NCBI GenBank assembly: GCA_016617855.1
Contig: JAECUM010010941.1
Coordinates: 1 to 64,000, forward strand
Source of the DNA: Megalonaias nervosa
Lineage: Eukaryota; Mollusca; Bivalvia; Unionida; Unionidae
Length of the DNA stretch: 64,000 nucleotides
Direction of reading: 5' to 3'
In this document: positions 56,182 through 64,000 of the stretch, one piece after another
How the letters are laid out: each line of letters opens with the position of its first letter
Position numbering within the stretch: the stretch's first letter is position 1
The notes under the pieces: generated by a model
The model's input: only the letters and a program-made list of their open reading frames with translations
Databases searched by the model: none
Told to the model about the DNA's origin: nothing
Position numbers and translations under genes: made by a program

Positions 56182-56634
56182 AGTAGTAGATAAAAATAGT
56201 GTTTCTAGATTTAAGCTTCCTTTCCCTCCAAAAACGTTTCTATGTTGACTTTCTAGATTTTAGGCTTCCTTTCCCTCTAAAAATAACGTTTCTATGTTGA
56301 CATTTTATAGCGCAGGAAATGTACATGTTAGCCAGTCTGTGCATATGGGATACATTGCTAGTCTGTACAATACTTGTGCTGCGTCCGGAAAGCAGTCTCG
56401 AAATTTCTGGAGGATGACGTAGGAGAATGACATAGCAGAATCTCTGTGAATTTTCTCGAAAATCACGTGATCGGAAATTTCTGGAAATTTATGCAGGGCT
56501 ATATAAAAGCAGCGAGATTTTTCACTCGTAGGTCATTCTGCAGAGATGTATTCGCCGGGATAAGAAGGTACCTGGACATTTATTATTGTAGATAGGTTTT
56601 TGATGGAGTAGTAGATATAAATGGTGTTTCTAGA
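56182..56634 (+). repeat. Left terminal region of element 2
   Basis: AGTAGTAGATA(A/T)AAAT(A/G)GTGTTTCTAGA occurs at 56182 and again at 56607, so the terminal word is doubled, as in element 1. Between them are two tandem copies of a block with CTTCCTTTCCCTC, AAAACGTTTCTATGTTGAC (56203-56313) that resembles element 1's CCCTTTCCCCCTCC...ATGTTGAC block, and a heat-shock-type promoter. Confidence 0.6.
56396..56540 (+). promoter_or_regulatory. Heat-shock-type promoter in the element-2 end
   Basis: Heat-shock-element units nGAAn/nTTCn: CGAAATTTCTGGAG at 56399-56412; TTCTCGAA at 56453-56460; GGAAATTTCTGGAAATTT at 56473-56490 (three perfect alternating units plus part of a fourth). A CACGTG E-box lies between the last two. 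TATATAAAAG at 56500-56509 and an initiator-like TCATTCT at 56533-56539 follow at the usual spacing. It points rightward, and no coding frame follows on the plus strand. Confidence 0.65.
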
Positions 56635-56655
56635 CAATATACATGTTGGATAACC

Positions 56656-57108
56656 TTAACGAACTTCTTCGCCAATGGTCACATTTTCAACGGTAGCTAT
56701 TACAAATTGTTTGTCATCGTGTTTAAACAAACAAAATTTAATTTTTCCGCTCACTTTTCGATGACATTCAAATAGCTCTTTCATTGCTGTTCTGGTGAGA
56801 ACATACTTACCGCTTTTTACAAAAACCTTCGACTTATCTAAGTCTATATTAATTTTAGTATATTTTTCCTGGCTGACTGGATCATGAAGATTATCGCATT
56901 TGGACATAAGTTCGTCTCGTAATTTTTCAAGATAATCAAAATAACCGGTATTTCCTGATTTGATTAGCGAAAATTTAATTTTATCAAATTTACTGAAACA
57001 AATACCTGAAATTTCATCATTAAATTCAAACTGTAATGGTTGGCCATTAACCATTGACTGCTTAATTTTGCTATTAATTCTATCAGCTAATGTTAAATTT
57101 TCGAACAT
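56656..57108 (-). CDS. Conserved Polinton-like protein of unknown function, element-2 copy
   Basis: 150 codons, starting MFENLTLADRINSKIKQ, aligned end to end with 12811-13263. It shares FNDEISGICFSKFD, QEKYTKINIDL and ECH(R)KVSGKIKFCL. The gene is open and follows the polymerase stop by about 12 bp. That it is intact in both elements while the larger genes are broken may reflect only its small size. Function unknown. Confidence 0.8.
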   Translation of the reverse strand: MFENLTLADRINSKIKQSMVNGQPLQFEFNDEISGICFSKFDKIKFSLIKSGNTGYFDYLEKLRDELMSKCDNLHDPVSQEKYTKINIDLDKSKVFVKSGKYVLTRTAMKELFECHRKVSGKIKFCLFKHDDKQFVIATVENVTIGEEVR

Positions 57109-57120
57109 TATATCTAAAGT

Positions 57121-60100
57121 TTAGACAAAATTACAAGCGTAATGTCCAATAGCTAGTGTGTTTATCCCGTCCTCACAGTAATGTTTGTCATCAAAATTAC
57201 TTAATCCACGTTTTATAATTGTATCTGTTTCAAGTTTGTGATAATTTGTTCTAATAATATTTGTCTTAATAAAACTGATATCATTGTTTAGTGCTGTTTT
57301 AAAGTCATCAAATTTCATACATTTTTTCACATACCCACGAGGAATACCTTTTGCTTTTCTTGTCAGTTTGTCATCATTTAAAATTACGGCATACATCTTA
57401 CTTCGAAGTCAGACAAACTCCCTAACTGGCACAAACATAAATTCGTCCTTAAATTTACCAATAACTTTTTTATTTGTATCATCATGAAATCCACTACTCT
57501 CCGGATAGTCTGATAAATCAAATAAGTCACGGTGGTCATAAATATCCTGATAGACATCCTCACATTTTATATCATAAACTAGCGAATCAGTATCAGTGAA
57601 CAATATACTCGACCGAGGCCAGACTATTTTAACAAACCCGTAGTGAAAATCGTACATCAGCCACTTTGATATGTCCAATACCGACGCACCAACATAAATC
57701 GGCTTATTTAACTTTAAATTTGTCTTTCGTCGTTATATTGCAACAAGATTTTCATTAAATATTTTCATAATGATAGTCGTTATGTAGATCGTGAAGTGAC
57801 TCAGGATAATCTAGATCAACTTCAACAAAATAACTAACATCGGAAAAATCGTTATTGATTTTTTTGGGTAAGTCTTTTTCAGTTTCGGTAGGAAATTGAT
57901 CTGGAGTTATCCAATGAAATCCACTGCACGGTATTGACTCTGACATTGCATAGCCATACAAATTATTATAGACTAAATAAATAATGTAATTTGACGGTAA
58001 ATTTTTATCGTGGTTTTTAGGCGTTTATTATTAGCTACCGCATATTTTTTGTTTATGACGCTAATTCCGCATCTGATACCTTTTTCAATAAAATTAAACA
58101 TATCAATGTCGTTTTAAAGATCCAGTTCTATTTCACTTGTTTTTAGCATAGCATCCCACGACAACCCTGAAGCAGAATAATACCAGCAGGGATCTAGTTC
58201 ATAATTTTCAAGACTAACTCGACGAAAACTCTCGAAAACATCTGCTAGCAACAACACATCTGTTTTCAAATATAAATCATGATAATCACCAAGAGTCCTG
58301 CAGTTAAATTTATTTCAAATTTCTTGTGCGTAACTATACTCACCATCTGATACACCTTCACCTTTCAGCTGCGAGTAAAATTTGCATTTGCCATGGATAG
58401 AAGTTTCATCAAATCTGCTTCAGTCATCGAGATGTTCATATGGAAAGACACCTTTTCTTGTCAGATCGACATAGTTTTCACCAAAACAATCTCGTAGGCT
58501 ATTAAACTCGCTACAGCCTTCTACAAGTTTGTCCAGTGATTCTGACATAAATTGAAAGCTGTCAATGAAACGTAATTTGCCGAGCGTAACTGACATATAT
58601 TTTTCAAAATTATTTGGTATACATTTTATGCTTTTTAGTTTAGATTTAATTTCCTCGTTGCCAAAAGCTTCTGCAATGATATGACTACCATAGCCACGAA
58701 AATTATGTAAAACTACAGGAATAAAATTTGGAGCAAGAAATTTTAAATTGCAATTGTTATGAGCTGCTCCGCGTTATTGACCGGCTACATGACAGTGATC
58801 GCGCACTTTATCATCGCCTAGAAGTTTCTTACAGATATGACAATTAATTGCATGGCCAAAATCTAGTTGTTGTTTTGTTGTCATTTTCATTGGAGCTGAT
58901 AATCTGTTGGAAATTTTATTAACTTCGTCCATGAGATTTTTTAAAAACCACACAGCCGGGCTTTCAGATTCACCTCGATATAACTTGACTGGAGTAGACA
59001 TTTTATCGTTAGCGCAACAAACTACTTTGTAGGAAACCCCGCAAGGAACATGTTGTTGTATTTTTCTTATATCCGATTTATTTGGATCATTTTCTGCACC
59101 AGCCACAGGAACAAGTAGACACTCAAAATCGGCATAAATCACAAAAGGAATACTTAGCTTGTGATGATAATATTTAAATTTTAATACTTTTTCTTTCTCT
59201 GTTGGCATGGTTATTCTTTGAACGTTAACACAGTATTTGAGATGCTCTTGTAAAGTTTCAGGTTTAGAAAAAAACTTGTAAACAACGGTAGCAGAAATAT
59301 TTTTTCCACAGTATTTATTATATTGTCTGCCAACTAACCCGTTAAAGGTTTTGATCCAAATGTAATGTCCTTTATAAAATAATAAATTTACAGTTGATTG
59401 ACTAGCAGTCGCTGAAATATATCTCGGGTAAACATTTTCACGCTCGTCAAGGCCAAAAAAATTTACTGAAATATCGTTTTGTTTTTCAAATTTTGGTATC
59501 TAATTCTCTGTCACTGGAAAAGTTATCCCGTCAAAATCCAGTTCGTTTCTGTACGGCAAATATTTTTCAACTTGGTTGGAGTTACAATTTTGAGGATTTC
59601 TTGCAGACAAAATTGCCCAGCGAAAACATTCGTTCTCATAGTTTTTGACATTTATACAGCATTTTATGTTTTTAATTTTTTGAGGGAGATCAACGTAAGA
59701 ACTACCGCGAAGTACATTATATTTCATTGTGTGAAATTAAACCTCCATAATTGTCTCAAATTTCCAACCTGACCATGATGCAGTAAATTCCTCAAGCTTT
59801 TTATTTATTTCTTGGTGTATTTCATTGGCGACTGTGGCAATATTTGTTCCGGTTAATATTTTTCGTGATTTAGCTGTTAGATATGGTTCTGCAATCTCGC
59901 TGTCGAATTTTGTATTTTCAAAAATTATATCAAGTACATCTTTTTTGATTGCATGTAATTTTGATAAAATTACATGATACTGTACTATCAGTTTGATATT
60001 TTTATGAGCTGCAAGTTCTCGAGTTACAATCGGATGAAGAAGACGAAATAAATTTCTGGAGTTAAAATTTGCTAAAACGTTTTGATTATCAAATTTATAA

Positions 60101-60186
60101 CTTTTATCATAGCCTGAAAATGCCGCAGCAATTTTTTCAACATTTTCGGATAGAATCTTCTTAGCAATGTCTCTCAATCTTAACAT
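57121..60186 (-). pseudogene. Type-B DNA polymerase, element-2 copy, broken
   Basis: Starts MLRLRDIAKKILSENVEKI. The N-terminal domain stays open for 149 codons, then a shift near 59737. Motifs: LPQKIKNIKCCINVKN, IYADFECLL (exonuclease I) near 59120, CHICKKLLGDDKVRDHCH zinc/endonuclease-VII-like motif near 58800, YGYAMSES in motif A near 57950, FTDTDSLVYDIKC (motif C) near 57570, and a C-terminus ending GHYACNFV at 57121. The motif B region (the KLMNNSVFGKT equivalent, with flanking residues) is missing: the sequence jumps from the motif A region to the palm segment near 57760, an internal deletion relative to element 1. Several other stops occur. Confidence 0.9.
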
Positions 60187-60259
60187 TATATTATATTTTA
60201 TATATTTAATTGGTTGTTTTTAAATTTTCAATTAGAGATATAAATTTCTTATAAGTATA

Positions 60260-61071
60260 ATGTCAAACAATATGACAGCAGAAGAACAGGAAGAATATCA
60301 CGTTCACCCAAAGTAAAACGAGTGCGCGGGAAATGCACTTGGTTCGGTGATTTGTGTCAGATACAGACGACCTTTCGGAAAATCAACTCCAGCTGGAATT
60401 ATAATTTCAGTAAAGGGAGATAATTCACATAGAATTGAAATGTTTAGAAAAGACTTTATTTACACATTATTTTGTGGAGATATACCAGAAGGACAGAGAG
60501 TCTATAGAGTAAACGGGACAGTTACAGATGATAATATTGAAAATTTGTCTTTGCAGGACGAATTCCATCCGCATCTAGTATTTGATCTGTATGAAGCTAA
60601 TGATCGCGGAATTATTCGAAACAGAAAAACTAAAAAAGTTGTTGGAAGTTTCGATAGCGCTGGTTATTTACGTGTGTTGGTACGTGGTATAAAAACTGAT
60701 CAAGTTGATTATTACAGCCACCGTTTTGTTTATGAAACTTTTAACGGCACTATTCCAAATTATTTAGTTATTGATCACATAAACAAAATAAAGGCCGACA
60801 ATCACATTGAAATTTAGATTTAGTTACATCTAAAAAAAAAAAAAACCACCAGAAGAGGAGCTGGTGGCGGTAATAATTTTAAAAATCCACAAAACCTGTT
60901 ATTTCAATAAATCTCGAAACTGGAGAAGAAATAAAATTTAATTCATTAACAGCTGCCGCAAAATATCATAAAATTAATTCTCGTGTAGTAAAATCTGTGG
61001 CCGACGGTGTAACGAAAACAGCAACATCAACATTAACTCTTGACAGATTTAGTTTCAAATATGATGATTAA
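60260..61071 (+). pseudogene. HNH/NUMOD endonuclease, element-2 copy, broken
   Basis: Opens MSNNMTAEEQEEYHVHPK and meets a TAA at codon 19. The main open part has YTLFCGDIPEGQRVYRVNG, HRFVYETFNGTIPNYLVIDH and KADNHIE of the HNH core. After breaks near 60815 a NUMOD1-like SLTAAAKYHKIN..VVK is readable to a TAA at 61069-61071. It aligns with 16826-17649 throughout, so the nuclease was in the common ancestor of elements 1 and 2. Confidence 0.82.

Positions 61072-61072
<1 letters not shown>

Positions 61073-61110
<38 letters not shown>
61073..61110. repeat. (TG)n microsatellite
   Basis: A GT run of about 34 bp directly after the nuclease gene. Confidence 0.95.
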
Positions 61111-61114
<4 letters not shown>

Positions 61115-61177
61115 CAGCCCGACAAACATTTTCAATATATATTCATTTATTATTATAAATTATATAACATAAACTTA

Positions 61178-61612
61178 ATGCAGAGACTTGCTGATATATA
61201 TACCGACGACAATATAATCACCAACAACAAAGTCGTCGACAACAATTTTGTCCCTAAATCTGCTGGTTATAGCGAAGATGATATTTTGTATAACAATGAC
61301 GAACAAGACGAGATTGTGGATGTCGTTGACAAAAAACATTACAGCAGACCGACAACTGGACGACATAATGTTAAGTATCATATCGCTAAAAAAATAATAA
61401 AATTTAATTTTACTGTTGCCGAACAACAAATATTTTGGCAACTTATAAAACTGTTTTTAAATCTAAAAATAACTGGCCAGCAAAGGAGCATAAAATATGA
61501 ATTTAATTTTACTAAAATATTTAATCTGATGCCAGTGACATCCTTGTGGTTCGGTGCTTCGTGTTATTATATTCGTCAACAATTTTCTGTAGATTGTCAA
61601 TGTATCTATTAG
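61178..61612 (+). pseudogene. Acidic unknown protein, element-2 copy with replaced C-terminus
   Basis: From MQRLADIYTDDNIITNNK through NNDEQDEIVDVVDKK and ITGQQRSIKYEFNFTKIFNL it follows the element-1 protein. After about 61530 the residues are translated from the antisense strand of the integrase gene because of a deletion, so the last 27 or so residues are not original. Confidence 0.55.
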
Positions 61613-62496
61613 TGTTTTTGGCTGTCAAATATTTGTGGATTTTTCGTTTAGTGTGCGATTAAATCGCTCGACGACAACAGTCTTACCCTCATTTCCAGTG
61701 ACATATTTTTTGATGTTATTTTGTTTCAAAAACTGCTCAAATTTTTTATTAAAAACTCTGCTCCGTGATCAGTCCAGCTTCTATTTGGTTTTCTTTCTGT
61801 ACTTGTTATTATTTGTTTTAGCGCATCAGTCATCGACGTTCCTGTCTTATCGGAAACAGGTACACTAAACGCATATTTGCTTAAAACGTCTACAACATTA
61901 AAAAGATATCTTTTATTATTGTGAAATTCAGCTAGATTTGACACATCAACTAAATCTACCGCCCAGATTTCGTCAACAGCATTTGCCACAACTTTACGTC
62001 GCGTAAACCTTTTTTTTTTAGGTTTGTGTATCTCTGAGGCAAGATCATCATACAATTCCTTTTTACCGAGTCCTAATTTATATTTTGCTCCATTAAAACC
62101 CTGCACCAACTTTCTATCAACACGTTCTCGCATATTCACAGGTTTCATATCACGAAGTTCGTCTAGCATTACTTTATCGCAGCCGTGCTTATCTTATTCG
62201 TTGTCTCGGTAGCAGATATCATGGCGCATTGCTAATGCATCAACTTGATTGTAAGACTCATGTCCTAGCAGCAGATTATCGTTCTCGTCCAACTGTCTGT
62301 CTAGCGGATTATAAGGTCCAGTATATTTATGGCCCGGCAATGTCCAGCCTCCTTTTCGTTTTGGTAATTTGCCAATTAATTTGTGTATATCTATACCTGT
62401 TCCAATTATTTCTCTGTTGTTGCATTTCTGACAGTACGTAACAATTTTATTTTGTTCCAGACAGAGATCTCTATCACAGTTACAATTAAACTTCAT
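61531..62496 (-). pseudogene. Phospholipase-A2-like/integrase fusion, element-2 copy, C-terminus deleted
   Basis: Opens MKFNCNCDRDLCLEQNK with C-x2-C at YCQKCNN, then GKLPKRKGGWTLPGHKYTGP (calcium loop) and DALAMRHDICYRD (His-Asp). One in-frame TAA follows. The same frame resumes with VMLDELRDMKPVNMRERVD, KKKRFTRRKVVANAVDEIW, AVDLVDV (first Asp), LFNVVDVLSKYAFSVPV and SWTDHGAEF (second Asp). The end with the catalytic Glu is in a shifted frame near 61650-61690. The chromodomain seen in element 1 is lost in a deletion at about 61531. That both domains share one frame here supports the fusion. Confidence 0.85.
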
Positions 62497-62550
62497 TATT
62501 TATTTTATAACTGACAAAATATTTTTCAGAAAAAAATATTTATTATAAAT

Positions 62551-62917
62551 CTGAAAAAAATTTAATTTTATCCGTTTTTTGGTCAAATTTTGACGTTTTC
62601 TTGATCATTTTGCCTGTTTTTTGCCTGCTTTTTTGGTCAAATTTCTTATTTTTTGAGGGTAAAACCCCGAGGAGGTTAACGGGAATTTAACATTGGAAAA
62701 TTTAAAAATCGATTTTTTTTCTTGTTTTTTACCGTTTTTTTTTCTTCGGTTTTTTGCCTAAAAATCTATGAAAAATTGTGAAAATTGTGGAAACAATTTG
62801 AACAAAAACCAGAAAAAATCGATTTTTCAATTTTCCAATATTACATTCCCGTTAACCCCCTCGGGATTTTACCCTCAAATTTAACCATTTTCCACACAAA
62901 AATTGAATTTTTTTCAG
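62551..62917. mobile_element. Foldback/MITE-like insertion
   Basis: The two ends are inverted repeats. CTGAAAAAAATTTAATTTT at 62551 faces AAAATTGAATTTTTTTCAG at 62917, and an inner arm of about 65 bp (GAGGGTAAAACCCCGAGGAGG, then GTTAACGGGAATTTAACATT) faces its inverse at 62820-62880. Element 1 has only about 65 bp at this place, so it is an insertion of about 370 bp between the zinc-ribbon and fusion genes. Confidence 0.7.
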
Positions 62918-62921
62918 TCGT

Positions 62922-63109
62922 CTACTAAAATAACTGGAGATCCCGCTCCAGACAACTTTGCTGTTGGTGATAATTTCTTTTAAAAAAGTACTTTTTCTTT
63001 TTCCACAGACTGTGCAAATACTTTTTAATATCACCCTATTATTTTTATTTTCTGTTGTTTCATCGCGGTTTTCAGTTTTAGTATTGCACTTGAGACAGTA
63101 TGTTGACAT
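62922..63109 (-). CDS. Small zinc-ribbon protein, element-2 copy
   Basis: MSTYCLKCNTKTENRDETTE, then ICTVCGKRKSTFLKEI: two C-x2-C pairs. The frame as read continues into the foldback insertion to 62852. A one-base shift gives an end at VILVDD just before the insertion, matching the element-1 3' end, so the native protein probably stopped near 62922. Confidence 0.72.
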
Positions 63110-63513
63110 TTATATTCTTTGATCATATAATATTGCAATCTCATCATTAGCATGGCAAGGATGCTCGTCAAATTGTAAAATAAATTTTAAAAAATTAAAT
63201 TTAGGTTGGGACATTTGTTTTATAAACATCACGCAATAGTATCCACAAGCAGGAGTTCCAACAGGCTGAATTTGATTAGACGAATAATTTATTACTTTAT
63301 TCCTGGACATGTATTTTTTATTACGTCACTTGGTGGAAGCCCGAACGAGTCAAAATAATTATTACCGTGGACTGCCACCCAATGCGTCCCAGATCCGCCA
63401 TTGAAATTTTGTATATTTATTACACACGATCCACTAGGCACTTGACCTAGATCATCTTTAGAATAAACTCCGCGGAATCCGGGAACAAGTTTTAGTCTTT
63501 CTAGTATACCCAA
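63110..63513 (-). pseudogene. Adenain-like protease, element-2 copy, one frameshift
   Basis: The first part (63292-63513) has FRGVYSKDDLGQVPSGSCV, GTHWVAVHGNNYFDSFGLPP with catalytic His and acidic residue. The second part (63110-63310) has QIQPVGTPACGYYCVMFIKQ with Gln and Cys. The two frames overlap near 63300, so one indel separates them. Its stop abuts the zinc-ribbon start. Confidence 0.88.
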
Positions 63514-63518
63514 GTTAC

Positions 63519-63706
63519 TTAACGCGGCCGAGTTCCTGGCAATGTTAATCCTCGGCCAATTCGTAGCAGATTTGGCAATAGACTTCCCGCTACTCCCGCC
63601 AGCAACGGTGCTATAAATCCACCTTTTTGTTGCGTCTTTTTTTGGCTGTCGTCTTTTTGTTAGCTGTCGTCTTTCTTTTGACTGTCGTTTTTTTTCGTTT
63701 TCGCAT
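63519..63706 (-). pseudogene. pX-like basic core peptide, element-2 copy, one frameshift
   Basis: Starts MRKRKKTTVKRKTTANKKTT. After a shift near 63625 comes GGFIAPLLAGVAGSLLPNLL, ending GTRPR. Same layout as 20419-20598. Confidence 0.68.
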
Positions 63707-63719
63707 TTTATATTTATCC

Positions 63720-64000
63720 TTAGACAAAAATTTTCTTTATGCCGCCTCCGCGGAAAAATGCCTTGTTCGTTGCGCCAGATACTGCACCAGACGCTGCTGA
63801 TAATCCTAATGTACCAAGTAATGGTAAAATTTGAGGTATTAACCTTTTGGCCATTGCAGATAATGCCGGACCAAAGAAACGACCTTGTTTTGACATTGCT
63901 GTTATTTGTGTAGCACTTAAATTTAAAACAAAAGGTTTACCGCGATCGTATTTATTCACCTGTCTTTTAGTTAACATTAATTTTGTTGGTGTTCCAGTTC
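63720..64000 (-). CDS. Hydrophobic minor virion protein, element-2 copy, cut by window end
   Basis: Reads from the window edge through LMLTKRQVNKYDRGKPFVLN, MSKQGRFFGPALSAMAKRLI and LPLLGTLGLSAASGAVSGAT to GGGIKKIFV. The N-terminal part lies beyond 64000. It is open throughout the visible part and matches the element-1 protein at 20588-20967. Confidence 0.7.
   Translation of the reverse strand, partial: TGTPTKLMLTKRQVNKYDRGKPFVLNLSATQITAMSKQGRFFGPALSAMAKRLIPQILPLLGTLGLSAASGAVSGATNKAFFRGGGIKKIFV

Larger units (their letters stand above)
56182..64000. mobile_element. Polinton/adintovirus-like element 2, partial
   Basis: Starts at AGTAGTAGATAAAAATAG, similar to the ends of the other two elements, and runs past the window. 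Gene order and protein sequence follow element 1 from the polymerase to the hydrophobic virion protein, in the same orientation. The right TIR is not in view, so the left end is inferred from the AGTAGT word and related TIR blocks. Confidence 0.8.

Overview
The window is animal genomic DNA, AT-rich and full of microsatellites, and it is dominated by three Polinton/Maverick (adintovirus-like) elements: large self-synthesising DNA transposons, or integrated relatives of double-stranded DNA viruses. No host gene is convincing. The host is probably a marine invertebrate and perhaps a mollusc; that is an inference from the general look of the sequence and the element types, and nothing here proves it.

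Layout. 1-11309 is host flank without a supportable gene. Element 1 (11315-29113, 17.8 kb) is complete, with 0.71-kb terminal inverted repeats (TIRs) and a 5-bp target duplication GAAAC. 29119-31969 is host spacer. Element 3 (31976-51692, 19.7 kb) is complete, with roughly 0.4-kb TIRs and an ATCATA/ATCACA target duplication; it belongs to a different lineage. 51699-56181 is host spacer rich in simple repeats. Element 2 (about 56182 to beyond 64000) is a sister of element 1 in the same orientation, cut by the window edge. All three elements begin AGTAGT, and the two complete ones end ACTACT.

Elements 1 and 2 carry a conserved small gene, a type-B DNA polymerase, an HNH/NUMOD homing-endonuclease-like gene, an acidic unknown, a fused phospholipase-A2-like/integrase gene (with a chromodomain in element 1), a zinc-ribbon protein, an adenain-like protease, a pX-like basic core peptide and a hydrophobic minor virion protein. 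Element 1 also has the major capsid protein, penton-like protein, coiled-coil protein, packaging ATPase, and, on the opposite strand, a phage-tail-fibre-like protein with a possible discoidin-like head. This is a full virion-building and integration kit. Element 3 carries its own polymerase, integrase with chromodomain, F54H12.2-type capsid protein, penton-like protein, pVI-like protein, cysteine protease, pX-like region and lineage-specific small genes. I could not find a packaging ATPase in it.

Most long genes are interrupted by stops and frameshifts, so these are decaying copies; several short genes remain open.

The most unusual signals are: (i) hairpins in element 3 that look like metazoan histone-mRNA 3' stem-loops, placed just after gene ends; (ii) a repeated TATA/initiator cassette upstream of several element-3 genes; (iii) a heat-shock-type promoter at the start of element 2; (iv) the phospholipase-integrase fusion; (v) the fibre gene; and (vi) an element-1 TIR that is itself bounded by two copies of the element end and holds a NUMOD nuclease remnant.
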